Shown piece after piece: positions 28,342 to 37,595 of a stretch of DNA of 64,000 nucleotides. Origin of the DNA: Phycisphaerae bacterium (GTDB lineage Bacteria; Planctomycetota; Phycisphaerae; Sedimentisphaerales; Anaerobacaceae); the NCBI GenBank assembly GCA_017993835.1, contig JAGOLX010000010.1, forward strand, positions 62,001 to 126,000. Reading direction: 5' to 3'. The number at the start of each line of letters is the position of its first letter. Positions within the stretch are counted from its first letter, which is position 1. The notes below the pieces were generated by a model. The model ran no database searches. It had not been told where the DNA came from and worked only from the letters and a program-made list of their open reading frames with translations. The translations under genes were made by a program, and so were the position numbers.

Positions 28342-28370
28342 TTGCAACGCAACTATCGCGATGCTAAAAT
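28342..28370 (+). promoter_or_regulatory. Sigma70-like promoter for S55-type protein gene
   Basis: TTGCAA (28342-28347), 17-nt spacer, TAAAAT (28365-28370), in the divergent region between 28249 and 28505. Confidence 0.5.
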
Positions 28371-28504
28371 TTTACGTCTCGCATCGAGACCCGCCGATGA
28401 ATAGCCGGGCACGCGGAGCGTAGGACCCCGTTCTTCCGCGGGCGCTGTGGGATGGAATGCCAGTAGTGGGGATGGATAGAATGCCAAACGCGAAGGTCGT
28501 TCAC

Positions 28505-30343
28505 ATGAGGGTGCCCGTCGTCCTGCTTGCCATTGCCGTTTGCCTGACTGCCTGGACGCCCGTCGCCCGGGGGGCAGGCGAAGTGAAGGCCCGCATCGAC
28601 GCGATCTGGGATGCGCAGCGGTACATCGGGATCGACGAAGTCAAACCCGGCATGGACGCCTATTGTCTGACGGATTACGGCAACGGAATCGAGAAGTTTG
28701 CGTTGAAGGTCCTCGATGTCGTCCACGACATCGATCCGGGTCGCAACGCGATCCTCGTCATGGGCATGGACGAGCGATTCCTGCACACCGGCCCGGTGGC
28801 CGGCTGCAGCGGTTCGCCCGTCTATATCGACGGTCGCCTGGCGGGGGCGCTCGCCTTTGGCTGGCCCTTCGCGAAGGACCCCATGTACGGGGTGACACCC
28901 ATCGCGGAGATGCTGGAGGTCGGCCTGATGGATGGCTTGGGCGCCTCGTCATCCTCCTCCCGCTCGCAAGCCGCAGCCCTGAGTTTCGATTTCTCCCAGC
29001 CCATCGATGTGGCCCAGGCCGCCCAGGAACTTGCGGCCAAGAGCCCGATGGGAACGGCAACTGCCCGCGGGGCGACGATGCTGCCGTGTCCCGTGCTGGT
29101 TTCCGGCCTGTCCTCCGAGGCGTGTCGGCAGGTGGCCGGACAACTCGAAACGATGGGTTTCATGGCCACCCCCGGCCTGAGCGGCAGCGCCGAGGGAACG
29201 CCGCAGGGGCAAACCGCCCTCATTCCCGGCTGCACGCTCACCATGCCCGTCGTGACCGGCGACATCAAGGTCAACGTCCTCGGCACAGTCACCGAGGTCC
29301 GAGATGGACGCGTTTACGGGTTTGGACACAGCTTCATGGGCTACGGTCCGACGAACCTGCCCATGGCCGGCGGAAAGGTCTACACGGTGATTTCGAGCGT
29401 CCAGCGTTCGTTCAAGCTGGGCGCCAGCACGGACATCGTGGGTGCGATCACCATCGACGCGGAAGGCGCCGTCTTCGGACGGCTCGGCGCCAAGGCGGAC
29501 ATGATCCCCGTCAGCGTGCGGGTCGAGCGGTTCAACACCCTTGAGCCTCGCGAGTTCAAATGCCAGGTGGTCCGTAATGAGACGCTGACGCCGGGGCTGG
29601 TGCGGTCGGCCCTCCTGGGTGCGGCGTTGCAGGCGGGGGCGTTTCCGCCTGAGCACAGCATTGAATACCGTACGTCCATCGATCTCGATGATGGCCGGTC
29701 GATCCGGTTCGGCAATGCGTCCGCGAATATGGAGCTGGCCGAGGCCAGCAGCGAGATTACCGGCGCGTTGAGCCTGCTGATGAACAATCCCTTCGGCGGG
29801 GCGGCGGTCAAGGCCGTCCAGTTCGACGTCCGCATGGACGCCCGGAACATCGACTCCTACCTCTGGTCGGTCGATGTCGCGGACCCGAAGGTCAAGCCGG
29901 GACAGGAGATCCGGGCCGAGGTCGTCATCGAGTCTTACCTGAAGGAGAAACGCAAGCATCAGATCGGCATTCAGGTCCCCAAGGACCTGCCGGCAGGCAA
30001 GTACAACCTGATGTTCCTCGGCGCCACCGAGTACCAGGGCTTCCTGCGGAAATCCGTGCCGTACCGGTATGTTGCAGCGAGTTATCAGACCCTCGTGGAT
30101 GCCCTGAACGCAGCTCTGAGCGTCAATCGCACGAAGCTGTACTGCCTGTTGGTCCTGCCGCCGGATGGGATCATGCTGGAGAAGGCGGAGCTGCCGAAGC
30201 TGCCGCGCACCAAGGCGCTGGTCCTTCAGAGTGAGAAACGGGCGGTGGCCGCCATGCCGCACGCGCAGTGGATCGAGACTGTAGTGGAAACCGGCACCAT
30301 CGTCGCCAACAAGGAAATAGTAGCCATCACGGTAGAGGAGTGA
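28505..30343 (+). CDS. Exported SpoIVB-type (S55) peptidase-domain protein
   Basis: 612 aa. Signal peptide MRVPVVLLAIAVCLTAWTPV. Residues 35-180 match the SpoIVB/S55 domain: IDEVKPGMDAYCLTDY, HDIDPGRNAILVMGMDE, GCSGSPVYIDGRLAGALA (catalytic Ser region 100-105), FAKDPMYGVTPIAEML. The remaining 400 residues are unassigned, beta-rich, with a further GYGPTNLPMAGG segment. Start at 28505 (AAGG 8 nt upstream) or 28481. Planctomycetes carry long S55 proteins of unknown target; the sporulation role does not apply. Followed 26 bp later by a second exported protein gene. Confidence 0.8.
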   Translation: MRVPVVLLAIAVCLTAWTPVARGAGEVKARIDAIWDAQRYIGIDEVKPGMDAYCLTDYGNGIEKFALKVLDVVHDIDPGRNAILVMGMDERFLHTGPVAGCSGSPVYIDGRLAGALAFGWPFAKDPMYGVTPIAEMLEVGLMDGLGASSSSSRSQAAALSFDFSQPIDVAQAAQELAAKSPMGTATARGATMLPCPVLVSGLSSEACRQVAGQLETMGFMATPGLSGSAEGTPQGQTALIPGCTLTMPVVTGDIKVNVLGTVTEVRDGRVYGFGHSFMGYGPTNLPMAGGKVYTVISSVQRSFKLGASTDIVGAITIDAEGAVFGRLGAKADMIPVSVRVERFNTLEPREFKCQVVRNETLTPGLVRSALLGAALQAGAFPPEHSIEYRTSIDLDDGRSIRFGNASANMELAEASSEITGALSLLMNNPFGGAAVKAVQFDVRMDARNIDSYLWSVDVADPKVKPGQEIRAEVVIESYLKEKRKHQIGIQVPKDLPAGKYNLMFLGATEYQGFLRKSVPYRYVAASYQTLVDALNAALSVNRTKLYCLLVLPPDGIMLEKAELPKLPRTKALVLQSEKRAVAAMPHAQWIETVVETGTIVANKEIVAITVEE

Positions 30344-30369
30344 TCGGGCCGTGAAGCATAGGAGGAATC

Positions 30370-32676
30370 ATGAGAAACGGACTTCACCATAAGAATCGCA
30401 GATCGGCCGCAGCCGTGTTGCTGAGTGTGGCTCTCCTGACTTCGATCACCTCGGCGGTCACCAGCAAGATCACACGCCATGCCAGCAGCAAAGATCTGCT
30501 GGCGGGCGAGAGCACGGGCGTCATCGTCACCTCTCGCGGGACCATCCAGCTCGGGCGGGCGGCCAAGACCCTCGCCGGCGACTTCGACGGGGTCTGGTCC
30601 GTCAACAGCATCGTGGTCAGCGGGGGCACCATCTTCCTGGGCACCAGCCCGAACGGACATATCTACAAGTACAGCCTGGGCGCCCTGTCCAAAATCTACC
30701 CGCTCGACGGGGAGGGCTCGCCCGCCAAACCGCCTGCGAAGACCGAGGAGCCCCCGAAGTCCCAGACGCCCTCCGGCGCCGACGCCAACGAGACGGGCCA
30801 GGTGGTCCGGATCGAGTCTCGCCTGACGAACCAGCACATCTTCGCGATGGCGGTGGACGTGGCCGGGCGGCTCCTGGCGGGCATCAGCGGCGACCAGTGC
30901 CGGCTCTGCCGGTACGAGGGCGGCAAGATGGAGACGATCTTCGAGCCCAACGACGCCAAGTACATCTTCGACATCGAGATCGACAACGTTGGCAACATCT
31001 ATCTCGGCACCGGGCCGGAGGGCAAGATCTACGCACTCGATCCTTCGGGAAAGGTGGCCCAGCTCGTGTACGACAGCCCGGACAAGAACATCCTGACCGT
31101 GGCGGCGGGCAAGGACGGCGCCCTCTACGCCGGCGGGGACACCCGCGGGCTGATCTACAAGGTCAATCCCCGCAACAAGACCGCGACGGTGGTCTACGAC
31201 AGCGACGAACCCGAGATCAGCGCCCTGCTCGTGGTGGAAGGCGCTCCTGGCGAGGGCGACATCCTGTACGCGACCGCGACCGCAGCCAACGTCGTCGAGG
31301 CCGAGCAGCGATTCGCGGCCCAGCAGGCGGCCGCCGGGCGTCCCGAAGCGAAGGACGGAGACGGGAAATCCGCAGGCGGCGACGGGGTCGCGACGCTGAA
31401 GATCGCCAACACGAGCGCGCCCGCCGGAGGCAAGCCGCCGCAGCCCCAGCCGCGTCCCGCCACCAAGACGCCGCCCAAGCCTGGCACCGCCAGCTTCCTC
31501 TATCGGATCAACAAGCAGGGATATGTCAGCGAGGTCTTCAGCGAGCCGGCGGTCTTCCTGTGCCTGGCCGGCCAGGGGGGCAAGGTCTTCGTCGGCGCCG
31601 GCAACAGCGGGCAATTGTTCGTCGCGGACCCCGGCGCAGAGCGTCAGGCAGTCATCTATGAGGACGAGCAGGCCGCCCAAGTCACGGCGGTGGTCGTCTC
31701 CGATCAGGACGTCTATCTCGGCACCGCAAACCCCCCTCGTCTGGTGTTGCTGTCGTCGGGCTACGCGTCGCAGGGCACGTACGAATCCGATCTGATCGAC
31801 GCGGGCCAGCCCGCCCGGTGGGGCAAGCTGCAGATCGACGCGGACATTCCGCGCGGCTGCAAGGTCCTCGCCAGTTCACGCAGCGGCAACGTCAAGGACG
31901 TGAACGATCCGACGTTTTCCACCTGGACAGACCTGACGGAAGTGACCGAGCCGGTCCCGCTGCGATGCCCGGTCGGGCGGTTCTGCCAGTACAAGCTCGT
32001 TCTGGAGACGCAGGACGGCCAGAAGACGCCGCTGATTCGGGAGATCGCGGTCGCCAGCACGGTTCCGAACCTGGCGCCGCGGATCGAAGCGGTGGAAATG
32101 GCCCGCCTCTCCGGCGCGGGCAAGGAAGGCCTCTTTAAGATCGCGTACAAGGCCGCCGACGAGAACGATGACAAGCTCATCTACAAGCTGGACTTCCGGC
32201 GGATCGGGCGGACGACCTGGATCGAGATGAAGGACGAACTCGAGTCGGACAACTACGAATGGGACAGCAAGACCGTCGAGGACGGGCGGTATGAGATCCG
32301 CGTCATCGCGGACGATGTGCGAGGCAACACGGTCGCGACGAAGCTGACCGGCAGTCGGATTAGCGAGCCGGTCGTCGTGGACAACACCGGCCCGACGATC
32401 CGCAAGTACGCCATCGAGAAGAGCGGCAAGGCCGCGACCCTGAAACTCCAGATCACCGACGAGCTGAGCGTCATCGCCTCGTTGGAGTACACCGTCGACA
32501 GCGACGCCCAGTGGAAGGGCACGCTGCCGGACGATTTCGTGTTCGACACGACCGACGAGAGCTTCACCATCGTGACCGAGGAACTCCGACCCGGCGAGCA
32601 CATCGTCGCACTGAGGATCAAGGACGCGGTGGACAACGTGACGTACAAGACCTTCGAGCTCAGCGTGGCGAACTGA
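30370..32676 (+). CDS. Exported beta-propeller-like protein
   Basis: 768 aa. Signal sequence (basic MRNGLHHKNRR then AAAVLLSVALLTSITSAV), then blade-like repeats with (I/L)YLGTGPEGKIYAL, LYAGGDTRGLIYKVN and VFVGAGNSGQLFVAD motifs (about 50-480), interrupted by Pro/Lys/Thr linkers. The C-terminal part (about 500-768) has Ig/FnIII-like strands (DGRYEIRVIADDVRGN, LRPGEHIVALRIKDAVDN). AGGAGG sits 6 nt upstream of the ATG. Probably co-transcribed with the S55-domain gene; a scaffold or sensor role in the envelope is likely, but its ligand is unknown. Confidence 0.75.
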   Translation: MRNGLHHKNRRSAAAVLLSVALLTSITSAVTSKITRHASSKDLLAGESTGVIVTSRGTIQLGRAAKTLAGDFDGVWSVNSIVVSGGTIFLGTSPNGHIYKYSLGALSKIYPLDGEGSPAKPPAKTEEPPKSQTPSGADANETGQVVRIESRLTNQHIFAMAVDVAGRLLAGISGDQCRLCRYEGGKMETIFEPNDAKYIFDIEIDNVGNIYLGTGPEGKIYALDPSGKVAQLVYDSPDKNILTVAAGKDGALYAGGDTRGLIYKVNPRNKTATVVYDSDEPEISALLVVEGAPGEGDILYATATAANVVEAEQRFAAQQAAAGRPEAKDGDGKSAGGDGVATLKIANTSAPAGGKPPQPQPRPATKTPPKPGTASFLYRINKQGYVSEVFSEPAVFLCLAGQGGKVFVGAGNSGQLFVADPGAERQAVIYEDEQAAQVTAVVVSDQDVYLGTANPPRLVLLSSGYASQGTYESDLIDAGQPARWGKLQIDADIPRGCKVLASSRSGNVKDVNDPTFSTWTDLTEVTEPVPLRCPVGRFCQYKLVLETQDGQKTPLIREIAVASTVPNLAPRIEAVEMARLSGAGKEGLFKIAYKAADENDDKLIYKLDFRRIGRTTWIEMKDELESDNYEWDSKTVEDGRYEIRVIADDVRGNTVATKLTGSRISEPVVVDNTGPTIRKYAIEKSGKAATLKLQITDELSVIASLEYTVDSDAQWKGTLPDDFVFDTTDESFTIVTEELRPGEHIVALRIKDAVDNVTYKTFELSVAN

Positions 32677-32759
32677 CGCGTTCACCGTGACGCGGGTGGT
32701 CTGGCGTCATCCTGAACGGAGCGCAGCGCAGGATCTGGCCTGCGACCGAGGAGAGACTC

Positions 32760-33635
32760 TTGGGCGCGAGTTCCATACGAACGATTGAATTCGAACAGAT
32801 CAGCAGGACGGTTCAGTCGCTCTGCGTAGCGGCCTGTCATGAACTGCCGGCGGACGTGCTGGAGTCTCTGGAGCGTGCCACCCGGCGGGAGTCCCATCCT
32901 CGGGCCGCGAGGATCCTGGAACAGCTCGTCGAGAACGCCCGCATCGCGTCGCAGGAGATGATCCCTCTGTGCCAGGACACCGGCCTGGCGGTGGTCTTCG
33001 TCGAGCAGGGGTCCGAGGTCGAGATCTCGCCCGGGGGACCGGGACGCCGGACCCTGATCGAGGCTATCGACGAGGGCGTTCGCGCGGGCTACGAGTCCGG
33101 ATACCTCCGCAAGAGCGTCGTCGCCGATCCGCTGAACACCCGCAAGAACACAGGCACGAACACGCCCGCGATCACCCACCTTGCGATCGTGCCGGGCGAC
33201 AGGCTGAAGTTATCCCTCATGGTCAAAGGCGGCGGTTGTGAGAACAAGAGCCAGTTCCGCATGTTTCGACCGACCGCCGACAAAGGACAGGTCGTCGATT
33301 GGGTCACCGAAGTGGTTCGCCAGGCTGGCGCCGATGCGTGTCCGCCCTTCGTGGTGGGCGTCGGGATCGGGGGCAACTTCGAGCTCAGTTGCCTGCTGAG
33401 CAAGAAAGCTCTGCTGCGAGACCTGGGCTCCTGCCACGCGGAGGCCTTCTACGCCCAGATGGAGCGGGATATGCTGGCGAAGATCAACGCGCTGGGGATC
33501 GGCCCGCAAGGGTTGGGCGGCGACACGACCGCCTTGAGCGTGCTCATCGAGACGGCGCCGTGTCACATCGCGTCCCTGCCGGTCGCGGTGAACATCGAGT
33601 GCCACAGCCATCGGCACAGGACAGTGATTCTCTGA
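32760..33635 (+). CDS. Class I fumarase/tartrate dehydratase alpha subunit
   Basis: 291 aa, starting at TTG with GAGGAG 8 nt upstream. It is the N-terminal, Fe-S-binding half of class I fumarate hydratase: PLCQDTGLAVVFV, RKNTGTNTPAITH, MVKGGGCENKS and GIGGNFELS; Cys residues in these segments are the cluster ligands. The enzyme interconverts fumarate and malate (or tartrate and oxaloacetate). The beta subunit that normally follows is absent here; the downstream genes are pseudopilins on the other strand. Confidence 0.88.
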   Translation: MGASSIRTIEFEQISRTVQSLCVAACHELPADVLESLERATRRESHPRAARILEQLVENARIASQEMIPLCQDTGLAVVFVEQGSEVEISPGGPGRRTLIEAIDEGVRAGYESGYLRKSVVADPLNTRKNTGTNTPAITHLAIVPGDRLKLSLMVKGGGCENKSQFRMFRPTADKGQVVDWVTEVVRQAGADACPPFVVGVGIGGNFELSCLLSKKALLRDLGSCHAEAFYAQMERDMLAKINALGIGPQGLGGDTTALSVLIETAPCHIASLPVAVNIECHSHRHRTVIL

Positions 33636-33720
33636 ATTGATGAGGGATGATTGATTGTTGATGATTGGGGCGGTCGTTCGTCTCTTCAATCATCCATTAT
33701 CCATCAACAACTACCCATCC

Positions 33721-34512
33721 TCACTCGCTCTTGATGGAGGTCATCCAGTCTGGCCAGGCGGGTTCGGGGTAGCCGGGATCGAACCGCTTGCTCCACTTCT
33801 GTCGCCAGAGGGCTTTGAGCCAGACCTTGTCCACGTGGTAGTCGAGATAGACGCAGTTGACGGCGTACTGGTGGCGGTTGATGCAGAAGCGATTCATCGC
33901 GTTGTCGTCGCCGGTGTAGCGGGCGGCGCGGTCGTCCGCTTTGGGCGGGGTGTCCGTGTTGTCGGGCCAGGCGCACCAGAACCAGCAGTCCAGGAACAGC
34001 GGGATCAGGGCTGCGCCTTTGACGTTGGGCGTCTTCCAGAAGAACTGGGCAGGCTTGCCATAGAGGGTCCCGCCGGGCTCGATATTCTGATAGACCCAGC
34101 CGTTGATGCCGTAGCTGCCCCAGGTGCCTATGGGCCGGTTTCCGCTGGGGGCTACGATGCCCCACGACATGAACGCATCGCCGCCCAGAGTGGCGGTGTC
34201 GGTTGCGCCCTCGGGGGCCGCGATCTTCTCCGCCATCGGGCAGACGCGGAACTCATCGTCCTTGTGGTAGTAGTCGTACAGCAGGTCGATCCAGCGGCCC
34301 GAATCCCGGCCCCGCCTGGGGAACATGCCGTTGTTGTCGTCGCAGTACATGGCCCAGATTGTGCCCCATTGCTTGAGGTTGGACTGGCAGACGACCGCGC
34401 GGGCCTGCTTGCGGACTCGCTGCAGCGACGGCATCAGGATCGCCATCAGGATCGCGATAATCGCGATCACGACCAGCAGTTCGATCAGCGTGAACGCCCG
34501 CGGTTTCCTCAT
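33721..34512 (-). CDS. Pseudopilin-like secreted protein (paralogue 1)
   Basis: 263 aa. Prepilin peptidase leader [20 protein letters not shown], with the cleavage before F and Glu at +5, followed by the conserved LMAILMPSLQRVRKQAR helix. The globular part carries the planctomycete C-terminal RH...DYHVDKVWLKALW segment and ends in a Pro/Trp-rich tail. AAGGAAGGGGCC precedes the ATG. Member of the large DUF1559-like group processed as type II secretion or pilus pseudopilins. Last gene of a four-gene tandem family. Confidence 0.88.
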   Translation of the reverse strand: MRKPRAFTLIELLVVIAIIAILMAILMPSLQRVRKQARAVVCQSNLKQWGTIWAMYCDDNNGMFPRRGRDSGRWIDLLYDYYHKDDEFRVCPMAEKIAAPEGATDTATLGGDAFMSWGIVAPSGNRPIGTWGSYGINGWVYQNIEPGGTLYGKPAQFFWKTPNVKGAALIPLFLDCWFWCAWPDNTDTPPKADDRAARYTGDDNAMNRFCINRHQYAVNCVYLDYHVDKVWLKALWRQKWSKRFDPGYPEPAWPDWMTSIKSE

Positions 34513-34603
34513 GGCCCCTTCCTTTTCAGTGTCGTGCACTGTTTCTCGCATGTTCCATGCTCTCCGTTGACGCGATTCTCCGCCGTGAGCGACGATCCCC
34601 CGA

Positions 34604-35443
34604 CTACTGAGCGACGTTCGTCTTGCCGGGATAGTGCTCGTCAAGCCATTCCAGGTCGATGTTGGCTGGACTGAAGACCACGCCTTTTCCGAAGCCCTGG
34701 TTTGCGGCGTCCGTCCGACTGTTGAAGTAGACGATGGTCCGCTTGTCCTCCCACTTCTTGCGGTCGGAGTGGCCGTCCATGAAGCTGAACGTGCACGCGT
34801 CGCTGTGGAAGACGCCCAGCGGGTCCCACAGACTGCCGGCGTTGGGGTTGTAGGACCAGCCATCGTGATTGAAATTGCCCGCGGCGCCGTCGTAAATCTC
34901 CTCGACGAACAGCATCTTGTTGGCCGGGTCCTTGAAGGTGAACAGCTTCTTGGGGTCCTTGGCCTGGGTCGCTCGCAGGTAGTCCGGCAGCGAGTAGCTC
35001 CGGAAGATGCAGTACTCCAGGCCGCGTCCGAGGCTCGTGCCGAGGTTCTTGCGGAAGTCGCCTGGGCAGTGATAGGCCTTGACCTCCCTGACATAGGGGT
35101 ACAGGGCCCCCTGGCGCAGCCCGTTGTAGCGTTCGATGAGCGTGACGCTGCCGCTGGCCTTGGCGGTGTAGCTGGTGCCGTTGAAACTCATCGGCGGCAT
35201 CACCCAGGGCGGGACGCTGTTGGTGGTGATGGTCCCTGCCCAGCCGCCGACGATGGAGCCGCCGTTCTCGTCCGCGTACATGATGTAGGCCTGGGCGAGG
35301 GTCCGCTGGTTCGCCAGGCAGGTGATGCCCCGCGCCTGCTCTCGAGCGATCTTCAGAGAGGGCATCAGGATGGCCATGAGGATGGCGATGACCGCGATCA
35401 CGACCAGCAGCTCGATGAGGGTAAATGCCTTCCGTTTGCTCAT
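34604..35443 (-). CDS. Pseudopilin-like secreted protein (paralogue 2)
   Basis: 279 aa. Leader [20 protein letters not shown]; helix ILMPSLKIAREQARGI; C-terminal SFMDGHSDRKKW motif typical of the family. Start at 35443 (AGGAG 10 nt upstream) rather than 35452, which would abut the ribosome site. Part of the four-gene array; the globular middle differs from its neighbours, suggesting distinct cargo or assembly roles. Confidence 0.88.
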   Translation of the reverse strand: MSKRKAFTLIELLVVIAVIAILMAILMPSLKIAREQARGITCLANQRTLAQAYIMYADENGGSIVGGWAGTITTNSVPPWVMPPMSFNGTSYTAKASGSVTLIERYNGLRQGALYPYVREVKAYHCPGDFRKNLGTSLGRGLEYCIFRSYSLPDYLRATQAKDPKKLFTFKDPANKMLFVEEIYDGAAGNFNHDGWSYNPNAGSLWDPLGVFHSDACTFSFMDGHSDRKKWEDKRTIVYFNSRTDAANQGFGKGVVFSPANIDLEWLDEHYPGKTNVAQ

Positions 35444-35560
35444 AACCCACATGCTCCTCAGATGTACAGGTCGATGTCAACACAACACATCGAGCCGCCG
35501 TGGGCGGTTCGACGCGACAGCAGTCATCTCTGTTGCGCCTGGGTCACTGCCTCTCGGGCA

Positions 35561-36376
35561 TCACGGCATCGCGATCTTGGTCGCGTTCTGGCCCCAGACC
35601 ATGATCGACGCCCACACCAGGTCCGGGTTCTCCCCCTGGACTTCCGAGTTGGCGGTGGCAGGGATCTTCTTGCCGAATTGGATGGTCCGCGGGTCTTCCC
35701 ACTTGTGGTAATCGCTGCGTCCATCCGCGTAGGAGAACATGGTCCCGTCGCCATGACGGACCGGCGGCGGGTCCCACCATTTCCATTGATTCGTATACAC
35801 GGTCCAGCCGCCCAGAGCCGAGGGGCACGTGCCGCCGTCGTCGAGAAAGACCATGCGGTTCGAAGGGTCCTTGATGAGCGCCCGGCGCTTGATGATCGGG
35901 GCGCCCATGCTGTCCCAGTTCTTGCAGTTCATCGAGTCCGCGATCGAGTACGTGCGCAAGATCTTGCTCGCCTGTCCGTAGGTGGTCGAGGCCTTCCTTT
36001 CGACGGTGGGGCACTTGTAGATCTTGATGGTTTGCGTGTAGGGATAGAGGGCGCCGTCCAGGATGGCCTGTTTCTTCGCGTACTCCGTCATGGTGCTGCC
36101 CCAGTCGCTCTTGACCCAGTAGGGGCCGTTGGCGGTGATGCCGTACTCGCCGGAGTCGCCGTTGACGAGCTTGTCGTCGTTGTCGTCGGCATACATGATC
36201 CAGGCGATGGTGAGGTTCTTGAGGTTGCTCAGACAGATGCCGCGCTTGCCCTGCTCGCGCGCCCGGCTCAAGGCCGGCATGAGAATGGACATGAGGATGG
36301 CGATCACCGCGATCACCACCAGCAGCTCGATCAGGGTGAATCCGTTGCGGAGTCCCTTCTTGTGCCTTGTCGCCAT
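35561..36376 (-). CDS. Pseudopilin-like secreted protein (paralogue 3)
   Basis: 271 aa. Leader [20 protein letters not shown], helix [16 protein letters not shown], and the C-terminal [20 protein letters not shown] block (the H...DG signature of the family). GGGAGG sits 5-6 nt upstream of the ATG. Third of the tandem paralogues. Confidence 0.88.
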   Translation of the reverse strand: MATRHKKGLRNGFTLIELLVVIAVIAILMSILMPALSRAREQGKRGICLSNLKNLTIAWIMYADDNDDKLVNGDSGEYGITANGPYWVKSDWGSTMTEYAKKQAILDGALYPYTQTIKIYKCPTVERKASTTYGQASKILRTYSIADSMNCKNWDSMGAPIIKRRALIKDPSNRMVFLDDGGTCPSALGGWTVYTNQWKWWDPPPVRHGDGTMFSYADGRSDYHKWEDPRTIQFGKKIPATANSEVQGENPDLVWASIMVWGQNATKIAMP

Positions 36377-36476
36377 GCATTGCCTCCCGCAAATGTCAGG
36401 CAGAAACGTCTCCTATGTGTATGTGTAAAGAACCGGCCGGCTCTTGCAGGCCGGCCGATCGGGAATCATGCCAGGA

Positions 36477-37322
36477 TCAGTAGTCGGGGAGCGAGCTGAT
36501 CCAGTCCGGCCAGGCGGATCCGTCCACGCCGCCGGCCTTGGTGAAGGGCCCCATCGTATTGAACGCCTTGCTCCACTGCAGCGTGTAGAGTTCCTTGAGA
36601 CCCACCTTGCGGACCGACCAGTCCGCGAACGACACGTTCGTGAATCCTCTGTGTCGGTTGATGCAGACGCGACCCATGTTGTTGCTGTCCCAGGCCGCGT
36701 CCTCTTTTTCTGCCGGTCTCTGCGTATGCAGAGGCCACGTGTCGAAACGCAGCCCATCCATCATCACAGGGACGTTGTTGGCGTACTGCACGCTGTTGAG
36801 GTCGCGATAGCCGAACTTGGCAGCGATGCCCCCTTCGTAGTTAACGGTTGCGGGGACGCTGAGCAAGAAGCCGTTCAAAGAGTAACTGCCGTTGAAACCA
36901 TTTGAATTCATTACGTAGGTTTTGCCCTTATAGGGTCTCGACACCGGCGTCTTGAAGATACCCCACGAGTTGTAGATGTTCCGCGTTACGACTGCAACCC
37001 CTCTCTCGTCAGTGATCGGCTTGGTCGCTGTCGGGCAGAACCACGTCTTGTTCTGCTTCCAGTCCTGCTGTTTCTCCTCCAACTGGTGGACCCACCAGTA
37101 GCCAGAGTCGTCAGTCCCCGAGTAGAACTTACCGCCGTTCTCTCCAACGTACATATTGAACACGATATTCCACTGGCGAAGATTCGCGCCGCAGTTGATC
37201 TGCCTGGCCTGGTCCCGCACCCTGGACAAAGACGGCATGAGGATAGCCATCAGGATCGCGATGATGGCGATCACGACCAGCAGTTCGATCAGTGTAAATC
37301 CACGTCGCCCACTCTTGAACAT
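36477..37322 (-). CDS. Pseudopilin-like secreted protein (paralogue 4)
   Basis: 281 aa. Leader [20 protein letters not shown], helix LMPSLSRVRDQARQI, C-terminal FADWSVRKVGLKELYTLQW close to that of paralogue 1 (both with INRHxxxxN before it and a PDW near the end). AGGAG lies upstream of the ATG at 37322. First gene of the four in transcription order. Paralogues 1 and 4 are the closest pair, suggesting internal duplication. Confidence 0.88.
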   Translation of the reverse strand: MFKSGRRGFTLIELLVVIAIIAILMAILMPSLSRVRDQARQINCGANLRQWNIVFNMYVGENGGKFYSGTDDSGYWWVHQLEEKQQDWKQNKTWFCPTATKPITDERGVAVVTRNIYNSWGIFKTPVSRPYKGKTYVMNSNGFNGSYSLNGFLLSVPATVNYEGGIAAKFGYRDLNSVQYANNVPVMMDGLRFDTWPLHTQRPAEKEDAAWDSNNMGRVCINRHRGFTNVSFADWSVRKVGLKELYTLQWSKAFNTMGPFTKAGGVDGSAWPDWISSLPDY

Positions 37323-37595
37323 GACGATGCTCCTTCTACGCACCAGGATAACTTGAGGTACTTGCCTACCCGTGCAAGATGCTCCTATACGGCATCCTGT
37401 TCCACCGAACTTGGTTTTGTGCTGAGACCAGACCTTGATCCACGCTGATTATTATAGCTCCAGGATTTGGGCGATGCAAATCCAAAGCCCGCAAATTTCC
37501 CAAATCTCCGCGATTCCAGGCGGTAGCCGCGGTTCGGGATCGCCGACAGGACCAGGCAGGACCCGATCATTCCCGCGGACGCGGGAATCCAGGAA

